Counted from the stretch's first letter, positions 51,523 through 60,823 are shown. The stretch: 64,000 bases of DNA from Candidatus Eremiobacteraceae bacterium (GCA_035314825.1 DATFYX010000044.1:62001-126000); one strand, 5' to 3'. Notes: a model not told the origin generated them from the letters alone. Translations and numbers: made by a program.

Positions 51523-52953
51523 CTATCGGGAAGCCGGACCGGGCGTCGGGTTCACCGGCAGGAGCAGCGGCGGGCGCGGCGGCTGATCGAAATCGAATTC
51601 GGAGAGCAGGTTGCCGAGCTGCACCGCGTTCTCGCGCACGTCGGGGCGCGGATCGGGCCGGCCGTCGGTGCGCGGATCGATGCGCGCCGCGTTCAAAAAA
51701 TCGTCTTCGATGAACTTCAGGTAGGCGTCGAAACTGAGCGTTTGGTGGTCTACATAGCCCTTGCGCGCGTACGGGCTGATGAGCATCGCAGGAACCCGAA
51801 GGCCATAGCCGTTCTCGTCCACCTGCGGCGGCACGACGTGATCGTAGAATCCGCCCCAATCATCCCATGCGAGGAAGATCGCCGTGCTGTTCCAATCGGG
51901 GCTTTTCATCACGGCGTTGATCACGCCGGTGACGTAGCTCTGCCCGGTGCTGACCAGCGCCGGCGGATGTTCGCTCACCGTGCCGTTGGGCACGACCCAC
52001 GATACGGCCGGGAGCGAGCCGCTCTTGGCGGCGGCGAAGAAATTCGAGATGTCCTGGATCTGTCCGAGCTCGCCGTCCTGTTTGACGGTCTCGAACCACG
52101 GCAGCGGATTCCAGATCTGCGGCACGCCGCGCGTCTGCGGCTGCGGCGCGCAATACATCTGATCGTCTTCGCAGTCGGGCTGCGTGCCCTGAGCGAGATA
52201 GTAGGCCCACGAGACGTGGTTCTTGTGCAGCAGATATGTGAGATCGGTCCACGCATAATCCGGCTGGTCGCCGTGCGCCAGACGCTGGGGGTTCTGCAGC
52301 TCGTTGACGCAGCTCATCGGATCGGGTGAGGCGCAGCGCGCCGACCATCCCGACACCATGAAAAGATGTTCCGGCAGACTCCAGGAGGCGTTGGGCTCGA
52401 ACATGCGGTCCTGCAAGACGTAGGCCTGCGCGTAGCGCCAATAGTTCGGGATCTCGCGCGCGTCGTGGTAGCCCATCGCATCGGGGTGATCGCCCGCGCC
52501 GCAGCGCGGATCGAACGCACCGGCGCAGTGGCGCTTGCCGCCTTTGGCCTGCTCGGCGATGAACCCGTCCATCTTGCCGCCGTCGATGTCGGCGACGGCG
52601 CTGCTCGCGCCGTGCGGTCCGCCGGCATTGCGATCGCTCGCGTCGTGGAAGGGCTGCACGCAGCCGCCGCTCGGCGCCGGTACGCAGACGGCGAAGCCGC
52701 CGCCGCTCGTGCGCGGCAAACCATCAGCGCCCGGATAGGTGCCGAAGTAGGTGTCGTATGAGCGGTTCTCTTGCATGATGATGACGACGTGTTTGATCTT
52801 ATGGATGTCGCCGGGCGCCGCGCCCGCGGTGTTGGCGCTCGTCGCCGTGCCGGCGGCCAACCCGACCGACAGGAGCAACGCGAAATAGATGGCCGTCAGG
52901 ACGCCTTTCCAGCGGAACCACGAATAATTGAGTTGGGTGACCAACAGCAGCAT
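51523..52953 (-). CDS. Secreted phosphoesterase of the phospholipase C/acid phosphatase family
   Basis: The 476-residue protein has an N-terminal signal/membrane segment (about 17-38). Family motifs then follow: [20 protein letters not shown], with the catalytic Thr/Ser-region Asn in [58 protein letters not shown]; and [20 protein letters not shown]. The family includes bacterial phospholipase C and acid phosphatase AcpA. Many cysteine pairs suggest periplasmic folding. The start is ATG 52953; a TTG two codons later has better Shine-Dalgarno spacing (GGGGAG). The upstream frame to 53103 is not conserved. Confidence 0.88.
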   Translation of the reverse strand: MLLLVTQLNYSWFRWKGVLTAIYFALLLSVGLAAGTATSANTAGAAPGDIHKIKHVVIIMQENRSYDTYFGTYPGADGLPRTSGGGFAVCVPAPSGGCVQPFHDASDRNAGGPHGASSAVADIDGGKMDGFIAEQAKGGKRHCAGAFDPRCGAGDHPDAMGYHDAREIPNYWRYAQAYVLQDRMFEPNASWSLPEHLFMVSGWSARCASPDPMSCVNELQNPQRLAHGDQPDYAWTDLTYLLHKNHVSWAYYLAQGTQPDCEDDQMYCAPQPQTRGVPQIWNPLPWFETVKQDGELGQIQDISNFFAAAKSGSLPAVSWVVPNGTVSEHPPALVSTGQSYVTGVINAVMKSPDWNSTAIFLAWDDWGGFYDHVVPPQVDENGYGLRVPAMLISPYARKGYVDHQTLSFDAYLKFIEDDFLNAARIDPRTDGRPDPRPDVRENAVQLGNLLSEFDFDQPPRPPLLLPVNPTPGPASR

Positions 52954-53036
52954 CTCCCCTTTGTTGTACTCGCAAAGCCCCTGCAGCCGGGTTAAACGGC
53001 CATGAGAGGGCCCTGACGCAAGGGTGAGATTTGCCC

Positions 53037-53062
53037 TGGAGCGGTCGGATCTATTCGACCGT
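53037..53062 (+). repeat. Dispersed palindrome, copy 5, supplying a stop codon
   Basis: TGGAG is followed by CGGTCGGATCTATTCGACCG (53042-53061). The right arm, read on the minus strand, encodes the last residues (Thr-Val-Glu) and the TAG stop of the hydrolase gene at 53051. Confidence 0.8.
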
Positions 53063-53887
53063 CTTCCCGAGGACGAAGCGCTCGATCTGCCCCATCGTCG
53101 CATCGCCGGGGCGTGCCAAGGCCTCGATCATATCCCAGTGGCCGCGGCCGGCCGGCTGCAGGTATTGCACCGCGTCGCCTGCCGCTTTGAGCTGCTCGTA
53201 CAGCTGCCGCGAGATCGCTTCCGGCGCCATGTCGTCGTTCGCGCCATGGATGACCAGCGAGGGCGGCTCCGTGCCGCGCAATTTGGGCTTCACGTCAAAG
53301 CGCGCCCACTGCGAACGATCGGATCCAAAGGCAGGGTCGTAGATGCCTTGGTACTGCGGCGCCAAGGTCGTCACGTCGCTCGACGGGTTGATGCCCACCG
53401 CGCCGAGAGCGATCACGCCGGCGACACTGGAGCGCGACGCCAGGCCGTCGACGAGCGCGAACCAGGCGAGTTGCGCGCCTGCTGAATGCCCGATCAGGAA
53501 CGTGCGCGCTGGATCGTACCGCGCCTGCGGCGCATGCGTGCGCAACCACGCGAGCGCATCGGCGAGCTTGCCGGCCTGTCCGGCCGCCGGCGTCTGCGGC
53601 GCGAGCGGATAGTTGAGAATCGCGGCCGCGATGCCGCAGCGCGCGAACGCCTCGCCGAGGTTGACATAGTCGCTCTTATCGCCGCCGACCCAGGCGCCGC
53701 CGTGGATGTACACGACGATCGGTGCGCGCGAAGCGCCGTGCGGGAGATAGAGATCCAGCGCTTCGGACTCGCTATCGGCGCCGTAGGAGTGGGTGGACGC
53801 ATCGACCGCATACGGTGCGGACGGGCAGGGCGAGGGCTCGCCGCCCGCGCCCATCATCGCGGCCAGCGCCAGCCACGGCAGCATCAC
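53051..53887 (-). CDS. Exported alpha/beta-hydrolase (carboxylesterase-like), first of a tandem pair
   Basis: The 278-residue protein has a signal peptide (about 1-15), the oxyanion motif [15 protein letters not shown] (about 60-74), the nucleophile GHSAGA (Ser about 144), Asp in HGANDDM and His in GRGHWDM, so the catalytic triad is complete. The family covers acetyl-esterases and BD-FAE-like hydrolases. Its start overlaps the stop of the preceding paralogue by four bases. The C-terminus GKTVE and the TAG lie in palindrome copy 5, so the original end of the protein may have been replaced. Confidence 0.85.
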   Translation of the reverse strand: MMLPWLALAAMMGAGGEPSPCPSAPYAVDASTHSYGADSESEALDLYLPHGASRAPIVVYIHGGAWVGGDKSDYVNLGEAFARCGIAAAILNYPLAPQTPAAGQAGKLADALAWLRTHAPQARYDPARTFLIGHSAGAQLAWFALVDGLASRSSVAGVIALGAVGINPSSDVTTLAPQYQGIYDPAFGSDRSQWARFDVKPKLRGTEPPSLVIHGANDDMAPEAISRQLYEQLKAAGDAVQYLQPAGRGHWDMIEALARPGDATMGQIERFVLGKTVE

Positions 53888-54753
53888 GGACCGCTGACGA
53901 AGTTCATCAGCGCGCCGAACACGGGATCCAGCGGGTCCTGCACCATGCTGACGAGCACGCCCCGGTAGTCTCTGCCGTCCGGCTGCAGGAAGATCACTCT
54001 GTCGTGCGCGTCCTTGAGCTCCTGCACGAACGCAGTGGAGTACGCGGGGCTCGCGATGCTATCGTCCACGCCGTGCACCACCAGAAAACGAGGTTCGCTG
54101 CCCTTCATGAACTGCGAGCAGTCGTAATCTTTCCAGCCCGCCGGATCGTCGCCGAACGCCGCGGCATACGCACGCATGCGGCCCGGATCGGCCTGCACGG
54201 CCGATGCGTCCTGCGACGGATCGTAGGCCTCGCCGTCGACCGCGATGACGCCGGCGATCGCGCCGGGCGGCATGCCGGCGCCGACCGCAAGCTTTGCGTC
54301 GAGCGCGGCCAATGCCGCAAGTTCCGCGCCGGACCCGTGGCCCATGAGAAACAGCTTCGTGCGCGCGTAGCGTTTCGCCGCCGCGTTGTCGAGCGCCCAT
54401 TTGACCGCTTTGTCGAGGTCCGCCGCCTGCGCGTCTGCGTGTGCCGGCGGCGCGAGCGGGTAGTCGAGCGCGGCGAACGCGACGCCGCATCCCGCGAAGC
54501 GCTCGCCGAGCTCGCGGTATTGCGCCTTGTCGCCGCGCGTCCAATCGCCGCCGTGCGCGAAGAGGATGATCGGCTCTCCTGAGGTCGCGGCGGGCAGGTA
54601 GAGGTCGAGCGCTTCGAACGTCGCATCCGAGCCGTAGACCGCCGTCGATATCTGCACGGTCCTTGGAGGATCGGGGCAAGCGCTCGCAGGCGCGGGCACC
54701 GCCAGTACCAACGCCCAGACCGCGAGACACGCGCCGACGGCGATGTGCTTCAT
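53884..54753 (-). CDS. Exported alpha/beta-hydrolase-like protein, second of a tandem pair
   Basis: The 289-residue paralogue of the next gene has a signal peptide (about 1-23) and aligned blocks: [52 protein letters not shown] and VHGVDDSIASPAY. The nucleophile elbow is GHGSG, with Ser in the usual place. The final catalytic His is replaced by PDGRDYRG, where the partner has GRGHWD, so it may be catalytically altered. ATG 54753 starts at the signal peptide. The tandem, coupled arrangement indicates a recent duplication. Confidence 0.8.
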   Translation of the reverse strand: MKHIAVGACLAVWALVLAVPAPASACPDPPRTVQISTAVYGSDATFEALDLYLPAATSGEPIILFAHGGDWTRGDKAQYRELGERFAGCGVAFAALDYPLAPPAHADAQAADLDKAVKWALDNAAAKRYARTKLFLMGHGSGAELAALAALDAKLAVGAGMPPGAIAGVIAVDGEAYDPSQDASAVQADPGRMRAYAAAFGDDPAGWKDYDCSQFMKGSEPRFLVVHGVDDSIASPAYSTAFVQELKDAHDRVIFLQPDGRDYRGVLVSMVQDPLDPVFGALMNFVSGP

Positions 54754-54810
54754 AGCCCTATTGTAGAGCGGTAGGCGCGGTACGGCAAGCGCGCGAAGTG
54801 CGCGAGAACC

Positions 54811-55488
54811 ATGTTCTACTTCGATCCGGCCTATCTGATCTACGCGATCCCGCCGCTGCTCTTCGGCATGTGGGCGCAATGGCGCGTGTCGAGCACATTC
54901 AAGCGCTACGCGCGCGTGCCCACTTCGAGCGGCATCAACGGCGCGCAGACGGCCGAGCTGCTCATGGAGCGGACGGGCCACCGTTTCGGCGTGGTGCAGA
55001 TCCCCGGCATGCTTACCGACTACTACGATCCGAGCCGCAAGGCCATGTGCCTGTCGCAAAGCTCGGCGCAGAACTCGGTGGCTTCGGTTGCGGTCGTGGC
55101 CCACGAGTTCGGCCACGCGATCCAAGACGTCGAAGGCTACGCGCCCATGAAGATGCGCAGCGCAATCGTGCCCGCCGTGAAAGTGGGCTCGTGGGTGGGG
55201 CCGCTGCTTTTCATGGCCGGCCTTATCCTGTCGGTCACGCAACTCGCCTGGGCCGGCATCATCTTGTTCAGCGCCACCGCGGTGTTCGCGATCGTGACAC
55301 TGCCCGTCGAGCTCAACGCCAGCAGCCGGGCGCTGCAGATGCTGCAGACCAACGGCGTCCTCTCCGCCCAGGAGATGCCGGGCGCCCAGGCCGTGCTCAG
55401 CGCGGCCGCGCTGACCTACCTGGCCGCCATCGCGCAGTCGGTCATGCAGCTGCTCTACTACGTGAGCTTGATGGGACGGCGCCGCTAG
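54811..55488 (+). CDS. Membrane zinc metallopeptidase of the YugP family
   Basis: The 225-residue protein has an N-terminal helix (about 6-23) and the zinc motif VVAHEFGHAIQD, with His-Glu-x2-His at about residues 96-100. Two or three further helices follow (LLFMAGLILSVTQLAWAGII; VFAIVTLPVELNASSRAL, whose Glu may be the third zinc ligand). The conserved PGMLTDYYDPSRKAMCLS block precedes it. Family members are uncharacterised membrane-bound neutral peptidases. It stands divergent from the hydrolase pair with 57 bases between the starts. Confidence 0.88.
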   Translation: MFYFDPAYLIYAIPPLLFGMWAQWRVSSTFKRYARVPTSSGINGAQTAELLMERTGHRFGVVQIPGMLTDYYDPSRKAMCLSQSSAQNSVASVAVVAHEFGHAIQDVEGYAPMKMRSAIVPAVKVGSWVGPLLFMAGLILSVTQLAWAGIILFSATAVFAIVTLPVELNASSRALQMLQTNGVLSAQEMPGAQAVLSAAALTYLAAIAQSVMQLLYYVSLMGRRR

Positions 55489-55587
55489 CACGGAGGCGAT
55501 TCTCCGTACAGCGCCCTCGCCAAGGTCCGTGAAACCACCGATTCGGGACAACCCCCCGCTACCGTACGATGGTGGCGAAGGAGGGCT

Positions 55588-55938
55588 ATGCCCATGTTAC
55601 GCTACCCATCGATCACCGTCACCCCGTTCGTCGAGCCGTTCGACGGGGGCGCGGCCTCGCTCGTGCGCCACGAGTTCCGCCATCACATCAAGTACGGCAG
55701 ACGGCTGCACGTCATCGACTTGGACCAGCTCGATGCGGCCAGCTCGGCCGTGTTCCGCTCGCTGATCATTGCGCTGCGCACCGCGCGCGAAGCCGGCGGC
55801 GATGTCAAGGTCGTCACCAGCCGGCCGGGCATGCGCCGCGCGCTTGCGCTGACCGGACTCGCGCGGGTGTTCAGAGTGCACGCCTCGGTGCGCGATGCCG
55901 TGATCGCGTTTCGCGAGCAGCCGCGCCTGGCAAGTTAG
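55588..55938 (+). CDS. STAS-domain-like small protein
   Basis: The 116-residue protein contains GRRLHVIDLDQLDAASSAVF, RSLIIALRTAREAGGDVKVV, and RRALALTGLARVFRVHASVR. This beta-alpha pattern fits STAS domains of anti-sigma antagonists: the DLDQLDAASSAVF segment matches the DLSxVxFIDSxGL region where the phosphorylatable Ser sits. AGGAGGG lies just upstream of ATG 55588. No kinase partner is adjacent. It could act in partner switching or as a lipid-asymmetry (MlaB-like) subunit. Confidence 0.7.
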   Translation: MPMLRYPSITVTPFVEPFDGGAASLVRHEFRHHIKYGRRLHVIDLDQLDAASSAVFRSLIIALRTAREAGGDVKVVTSRPGMRRALALTGLARVFRVHASVRDAVIAFREQPRLAS

Positions 55939-56735
55939 GGGTGTCTGCGCGGCCAGCGCGCCTTGCGCTTTTGCAAGAACGCGGTGATGCCTTCGTGCGC
56001 GTCGGCCATGAGCGCGTTGAACGTCATGACCTCTTTGGTGTAGTTGTACGCCTTGCGCTCGGGCATGTCGATCTGCCGGTAGAACGCTTCCTTGCCCAAG
56101 GCGATGACGTTGGGGCTGACGGATGCGATCGCAAGGCCGAACTCACGTACCGCAGCTTCAAGCTGCGCCGCGGGCACGGCTTTGTTGATCAGGCCGGCGC
56201 GCACCGCTGCCGCCGCGGGGATCGGCTCGCCCGTCAACAGCATCTCCATCGCCTTCTTGCGGCCTATGGCGCGCGTGACCGGTACCATCGGCGTCGAGCA
56301 GAACAGTCCGATCTTCACGCCGGGCGTCGCGAACCATGCGCTGTCCGCGGCGACGGCGAGATCGCAGGCCGCCACGAGCTGGCAGCCGGCGGCGGTCGCC
56401 GGTCCCTGCACCTGTGCGATCACCGGCTGCGGGATCTCGTGCAACGTCTCCATGAGTTCGACGCACAGGTCGAAGATGCGCTTGTACTCGATCACCGTGC
56501 GATTGATCAGCTCGCGCAGATCGTGGCCGGAAGAGAAGATGGTCCCGGACGACTTGAGCACCACGACTGCGACGTCGGGATTCTTGCCGACCTCGCGCAG
56601 CGCCGTGATCATCGCGTTCATCACGCCCTCGGACAGGGCGTTGCGCTTGGCGGGCCGGTTGAGCGTGATGTAGGCGAACGGAACGTCCAGCTCGAGCAGG
56701 ACCTCCGCCGTCGGTTTGGTGAGCATGGTGGCCAT
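55935..56735 (-). CDS. Enoyl-CoA hydratase/isomerase family protein (ECHDC3-like)
   Basis: The 266-residue crotonase-fold protein has ITLNRPAKRNALSEGVMNAM, SGTIFSSGHDLRELI (oxyanion hole 1), VQGPATAAGCQLVAACDLAV (oxyanion hole 2) and FATPGVKIGLFCSTPMVPVT. The two usual catalytic glutamates are not evident at their positions, so it may be an isomerase, hydrolase or hydratase of unknown substrate. The ATG overlaps the acyl-CoA synthetase stop (TAATG), which suggests that it acts on that enzyme's product. It is not part of the bcr operon. Confidence 0.85.
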   Translation of the reverse strand: MATMLTKPTAEVLLELDVPFAYITLNRPAKRNALSEGVMNAMITALREVGKNPDVAVVVLKSSGTIFSSGHDLRELINRTVIEYKRIFDLCVELMETLHEIPQPVIAQVQGPATAAGCQLVAACDLAVAADSAWFATPGVKIGLFCSTPMVPVTRAIGRKKAMEMLLTGEPIPAAAAVRAGLINKAVPAAQLEAAVREFGLAIASVSPNVIALGKEAFYRQIDMPERKAYNYTKEVMTFNALMADAHEGITAFLQKRKARWPRRHP

Positions 56736-58423
56736 TAGTTGATCCGCTTCTCCCGTCCAGCCCACTCCTGGTCGCGCAGCTTGAACTTCTGCACTTTGCC
56801 GGTGGACGTCTTCGGCAGCGGGCCGAACTCCACCGTCTTGGGCGCTTTGAAGTGCGCGATCTTGTCGCGGCAAAACGCGATGATGTCCTGCGCGCTCGCG
56901 GTCGCGCCGGGTTTGAGGGTGACGAACGCCTTGGGCACCTCGCCCCATTTCTCGTCCGGCACGCCGATGACGGCCGCTTCCAACACGGCGGGGTGCGCAT
57001 AGACGACGCGCTCGACCTCGATGGTCGAGATGTTCTCGCCGCCGCTGATGATGATGTCCTTGGCGCGATCGCGCAGTTCGATATATCCGTCGGGGTGCAT
57101 CACGCCGAGGTCGCCGGAGTGGAACCAGCCGCCGCGAAAGGCTTTTTCGGTCGCGGCCGGATCGTTGAAGTACCCCTTCATGACGTTGTTGCCGCGCATC
57201 ACGACCTCGCCCATGGTCGTGCCGTCGGCCGGCACGTCGTGCATCTCGTCATCCACGACGCGCAGCTCCGGCGCGTGGATGAAGCCGACTCCTTGGCGCG
57301 CTTTGAGGCGCGAGCGCTCCTCGGGCGTTTTGTCATTCCATTTGATCTGCCACTCGCTCACCGTGTGCGGTCCATATGTCTCCGTCAGTCCGTACGCATG
57401 CGTGAGGACGGCGCCCATCGATTCGATGCGCGCGATCACCGTCGGCGGCGGCGGCGCGCCGGCGGTCAGGATGCGCAGCGGCCGCGGGAACCGATAATCT
57501 TTCGTCGGCGCCTCGTTCGCGATCATGACCAAGACCGTCGGCGCGCCGCATAGATGCGTGACGCGCTCGCGCTCGATCAGGTCGAAGATCGCCTTGGGTT
57601 CGACTCGCGGCAGCGCGATGTGCGTGGCGCCCGCGGCGGTGACGCCCCACGTGTAGCACCAGCCGTTGCAATGGAACATCGGCAGCGTCCAGAGATACAC
57701 GCTGTCGCCTGTCAAGCCCGAGTGATAGACCTCGCCCAACGCGTTCAGATACGCGCCGCGATGCGTGTACATCACGCCCTTGGGGCGCCCGGTCGTGCCG
57801 CTCGTATAGTTGATCGAGATCGGGTCTTCTTCATCGGCGATGGCGAGATTGAACGGCTCGGGGCTACCGCTCGCGATGAAATCCTCGTATGTAGCGGTCG
57901 AATTTGTTCGACCGTCCGTCCTCGGTCGAGCAAACTCGGCCGCTCCGTCGGGCTCGTGGCCGACCCAGATCGTGTGCTCGAGGTCGGATGCCGCCAGTCC
58001 AGGCGCGATGAGATGGGCGAAGTCCGGATGTGCGATGATCGCTTTGGCTCCGCAATGCGCCAGGATGTAGCCGATCTCGTCGGCGCTCAGACGGATGTTG
58101 ATGGCGACGAGGACCGCGCCGATCTGCGGCACGCCGAAATGCGCTTCGAGCGCCTCGTCCGAATTATACGCGAGCAGCGCGACCCGGTCGCCCTTTTCGA
58201 TGCCGGTCGCGCGCAGCGCGCTCGCGAGCCGGTACGTGCGCGCCCCGAGCTGCTCGTAGGTGAGGCGGCGCGAGCCGTCGACCATCGCGGTCTTGTCGCC
58301 ATAGACGTGGACGCTGCGCTCGATGAACGACAACGGCGAAAGCAACGACTTGTTGACGGGCAGGCCCGCCCATTGGTCGCGCGACCACAGCTTTTGAAAC
58401 GTCGGCCGGTCGAGTTCGATCAT
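56735..58423 (-). CDS. AMP-forming acyl-CoA synthetase carrying a repeat-derived insertion
   Basis: The 562-residue adenylating enzyme has the P-loop NYTSGTTGRPKGVMYTHRGA, AYGLTETYGP, the A8-type DLGVMHPDGYIELRDRAKDI and GGENIS motifs, and the C-terminal catalytic lysine in KTSTGKVQKFKLRD. It belongs to the medium/long-chain and plant-like AAE group; activation of an aromatic or aliphatic acid cannot be told apart. About 18 residues near position 170-188 (EFARPRTDGRTNSTAT region), between the VGHEPDGA and YEDFIASGSPEPF blocks, are encoded by two inverted copies of the dispersed palindrome. The frame is intact. It is coupled to an enoyl-CoA hydratase gene. Confidence 0.9.
   Translation of the reverse strand: MIELDRPTFQKLWSRDQWAGLPVNKSLLSPLSFIERSVHVYGDKTAMVDGSRRLTYEQLGARTYRLASALRATGIEKGDRVALLAYNSDEALEAHFGVPQIGAVLVAINIRLSADEIGYILAHCGAKAIIAHPDFAHLIAPGLAASDLEHTIWVGHEPDGAAEFARPRTDGRTNSTATYEDFIASGSPEPFNLAIADEEDPISINYTSGTTGRPKGVMYTHRGAYLNALGEVYHSGLTGDSVYLWTLPMFHCNGWCYTWGVTAAGATHIALPRVEPKAIFDLIERERVTHLCGAPTVLVMIANEAPTKDYRFPRPLRILTAGAPPPPTVIARIESMGAVLTHAYGLTETYGPHTVSEWQIKWNDKTPEERSRLKARQGVGFIHAPELRVVDDEMHDVPADGTTMGEVVMRGNNVMKGYFNDPAATEKAFRGGWFHSGDLGVMHPDGYIELRDRAKDIIISGGENISTIEVERVVYAHPAVLEAAVIGVPDEKWGEVPKAFVTLKPGATASAQDIIAFCRDKIAHFKAPKTVEFGPLPKTSTGKVQKFKLRDQEWAGREKRIN
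57890..57946 (+). repeat. Dispersed palindrome, inverted pair (copies 6 and 7) inside a coding region
   Basis: Units CGGTCGAATTTGTTCGACCG (57895-57914) and CGGTCGAGCAAACTCGGCCG (57923-57942) face each other; the TGTAG flank is on the left and a degenerate CTCC on the right. Each arm has one or two mismatches, more than in the intergenic copies, and the open frame of the acyl-CoA synthetase runs through both. Confidence 0.85.
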
Positions 58424-58451
58424 GACACCCTCTTCGCGCGCACGCGCCCTC

Positions 58452-60050
58452 CTAGATTTCGAGGCCGGCGATGTTGCGCACTGCCTCGTGGGAGGTGCGA
58501 ACAGCGATCCAGCCGACGACCAGACCGCACCACACCAGACCGAGTAGCACGGCAGCCATGCCGTTCCACGCGCCGTGCAGGCCCACGCGCGTCGCCGCCA
58601 AGAACGAGCCGCACAGCGCCAGGACCAGCAAGCCGTTGAGGAAGGGCAGGATCATGCGCACACCGCGGTTGATGGCGTTGGGGTTCTCCCAATCAAATGA
58701 CGGATAGCGCGTATCGAACTCGACGCCGTAGCAGATCGCCGCGGCGGACATGAGCAGCGCGAAGATGACCAGCGCGCCGGTCTGCAGGACGCCCAGCTGA
58801 TAGCCCGCGCCCAGCAGGATGGCGGCGATCGTCGTGATGAGCCCGGTCTGCGCGTACGCGCTGATGATCTTAGCGGTGAAGAGCTGGCGCGGCGTGAGCG
58901 GCGAGCTGAGCAGAAGCCAGATAGACTTGTGCTCGAGGGACAGCGCGGTCATGCCGGGATTGAGGCTGTCAAGCACGGCCACGAAGCCGATCTGCAGCAT
59001 GGCGAGCTGGATGGTGAGCGGCAGGATGGGGCTTTGCACTTGATGGCCGACGAGCAGGTAGCCGATGAAGCCCAGCGACGCGATATGGTTGAACCACAGC
59101 TGCGGCGAGCGCAGCACGATGCTGATGTCCTTCCAGACGATCGCGGCGATCGGGCTGAGCGTCGGCGGAACGCCGGATTTCATCGCGGTGACGCGCTTGC
59201 CCGCCGCGGCGCGGCTCCATCCCTCGACGAAGCCCGCTGACACGACCGCAAGTCCGATCGGGCAGGCGACGAACGTCACCATCGCGATCAGACCGAGCCA
59301 CGCCATCGCATGGCCGGCATCGCCCGCGCCTGAGTACGCGAGCAGCTGGCCCATCCACGTGCTCGGCAGCCACGACGGTGCGCTCGGCAGATGCAGTGAG
59401 TTGATGTCGCCGTCCATGTGCGCGAAGCGCGCGAAGTTGAGCAGCCAGAACCCGGTCGGCACGGCGGCGCCGATCACCCACAGCATCTCCTTGGCGACGC
59501 GCGGCGGGATGACGCGCAGCGCCACGATGGTGATGGTCGCCAAGCCGGCGTACAAGATGGCGGGGAAGAACGCCAGGCCGGCGATCGCCGCTGCATAGGC
59601 CCACAAGGGCGCAGCCATGCCCAACAGATAGCCGAGCACGAACGGCAGCAGGAACACGGCGACATAGACTTCGTTCTGCGCGACGCCGAGGATGAACTTG
59701 GCGACGATCAGACTGCTCGCGCGCAGCGGCATGACGAGCAGGATCGGCATGTCGGATGACAGGTACATGTCGTTGAGCGCCTGTCCGAACGCGATGAAGA
59801 GATCGGTGAACAGATACACCAAGAACGCCCACGCCGCGATGCTCACGAGCAGGCCGGTCGCATGCGCGGCGACGAGCGCGCGCACGCCGAGATACGTGCC
59901 GCCGAAGATCATGAGCACCAACGCGGTCGAGGCGACGGTCGCCACCACGTAGAGCGTCCGGCTGGTCCAGTCGCGGCGCGACGCGAGAATGCGGAAGCGG
60001 ATCAGGTCGCACGTGAGCACCCACGTCTGGGCGAGCGCGCCGCGGTTCAT
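58452..60050 (-). CDS. ABC-2-type exporter permease, large form
   Basis: The 532-residue protein has about 12 hydrophobic helices in two halves. The cytoplasmic segment AIVWKDISIVLRSPQLWFNH near residue 300 precedes the second half, and LEHKSIWLLLSSPLTPRQLF marks the typical coupling region. It resembles the putative ABC exporter permeases (YbfG/ABC2-like) paired with a CcmA-type ATPase. ATG 60050 overlaps the ATPase stop by four bases. The substrate is unknown. Confidence 0.82.
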   Translation of the reverse strand: MNRGALAQTWVLTCDLIRFRILASRRDWTSRTLYVVATVASTALVLMIFGGTYLGVRALVAAHATGLLVSIAAWAFLVYLFTDLFIAFGQALNDMYLSSDMPILLVMPLRASSLIVAKFILGVAQNEVYVAVFLLPFVLGYLLGMAAPLWAYAAAIAGLAFFPAILYAGLATITIVALRVIPPRVAKEMLWVIGAAVPTGFWLLNFARFAHMDGDINSLHLPSAPSWLPSTWMGQLLAYSGAGDAGHAMAWLGLIAMVTFVACPIGLAVVSAGFVEGWSRAAAGKRVTAMKSGVPPTLSPIAAIVWKDISIVLRSPQLWFNHIASLGFIGYLLVGHQVQSPILPLTIQLAMLQIGFVAVLDSLNPGMTALSLEHKSIWLLLSSPLTPRQLFTAKIISAYAQTGLITTIAAILLGAGYQLGVLQTGALVIFALLMSAAAICYGVEFDTRYPSFDWENPNAINRGVRMILPFLNGLLVLALCGSFLAATRVGLHGAWNGMAAVLLGLVWCGLVVGWIAVRTSHEAVRNIAGLEI

Positions 60051-60823
60051 GCGCGCGCCGGTTCGCGGAAGATGTCGGCGATGCGGCGGTCCTCGAAACC
60101 GCCCGTGAGGTGCAAGAACACCTCTTCGAGCGTGTCGCGGCCGCGCAGTTCGCGCAGCTGCGCGACCGTGCCGAGCGCCGCGATCCGGCCGTGATCGATG
60201 ATAGCCACTCGGTCGCACAGGCTTTCGGCGATCTCCATGATGTGCGTGGACATCATGACCGCGCCGCCCGCGCGGGTCAGTGCGCGCACGATGTCTTTGA
60301 GCAGCCGCGCGCTCTTGGGATCCAAGCCGACCGTGGGCTCGTCGAGGAAATAGATCTTCGGCTCGTGGAGCAGCGCGGCGCACAGCGCCACCTTTTGGCG
60401 CATGCCATGCGAGAAGCTCTCGAGCAGCCCGCCGGCGTCGGCGTCCAGCTCGAACAGCGCGAGCAGTTCGCGAATGCGCGCCTGCTTGTGCGCCGTCTTC
60501 ATCTCGTAGATGTCGCCGATGAAGTTGAGGAATTCCACGGCTGTGAGCTTGGGGTAAAGCGCCGGCTCGTCGGGCACGTAGCCGAAGAGCCGCTTGGCCT
60601 CGACCGGGTGCGTGGTGATGTCGAAGCCGCCCACCGTGGCCCGTCCGGACGTCGGGCGCAGCAGCCCCGTCAGGATCTTGATCGTGGTGGTCTTGCCCGC
60701 GCCGTTGGGCCCCAAAAATCCGAAGATCTCGCCCGGCGCGACGGCAAAGGAGATGCCGTCAACGGCGGTGGCCTCGCCGAAGCGCTTGGTCAGGCGATCG
60801 ACGACCACCAGCGGGGGAAGCAT
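60047..60823 (-). CDS. ABC transporter ATP-binding protein (CcmA/DrrA-like)
   Basis: The 258-residue protein has Walker A GPNGAGKTT (about 38-46), the Q-loop FGYVPDEPALYPKLTAVEFL, a signature region ESFSHGMRQKVALCAALLHE (SHGM instead of SGGQ, common in this group), Walker B YFLDEPTVGLDP and the switch His in MMSTHIMEIAE. It drives the coupled permease at 58452-60050. Confidence 0.93.
   Translation of the reverse strand: MLPPLVVVDRLTKRFGEATAVDGISFAVAPGEIFGFLGPNGAGKTTTIKILTGLLRPTSGRATVGGFDITTHPVEAKRLFGYVPDEPALYPKLTAVEFLNFIGDIYEMKTAHKQARIRELLALFELDADAGGLLESFSHGMRQKVALCAALLHEPKIYFLDEPTVGLDPKSARLLKDIVRALTRAGGAVMMSTHIMEIAESLCDRVAIIDHGRIAALGTVAQLRELRGRDTLEEVFLHLTGGFEDRRIADIFREPARA

Noticed and set aside
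56735-58423. Acyl-CoA synthetase as the benzoate-CoA ligase feeding the bcr operon
   Set aside because: It lies 6 kb or more away, on a separate transcript coupled to a different hydratase, and its motifs fit the general medium/long-chain group. Substrate cannot be told from sequence.
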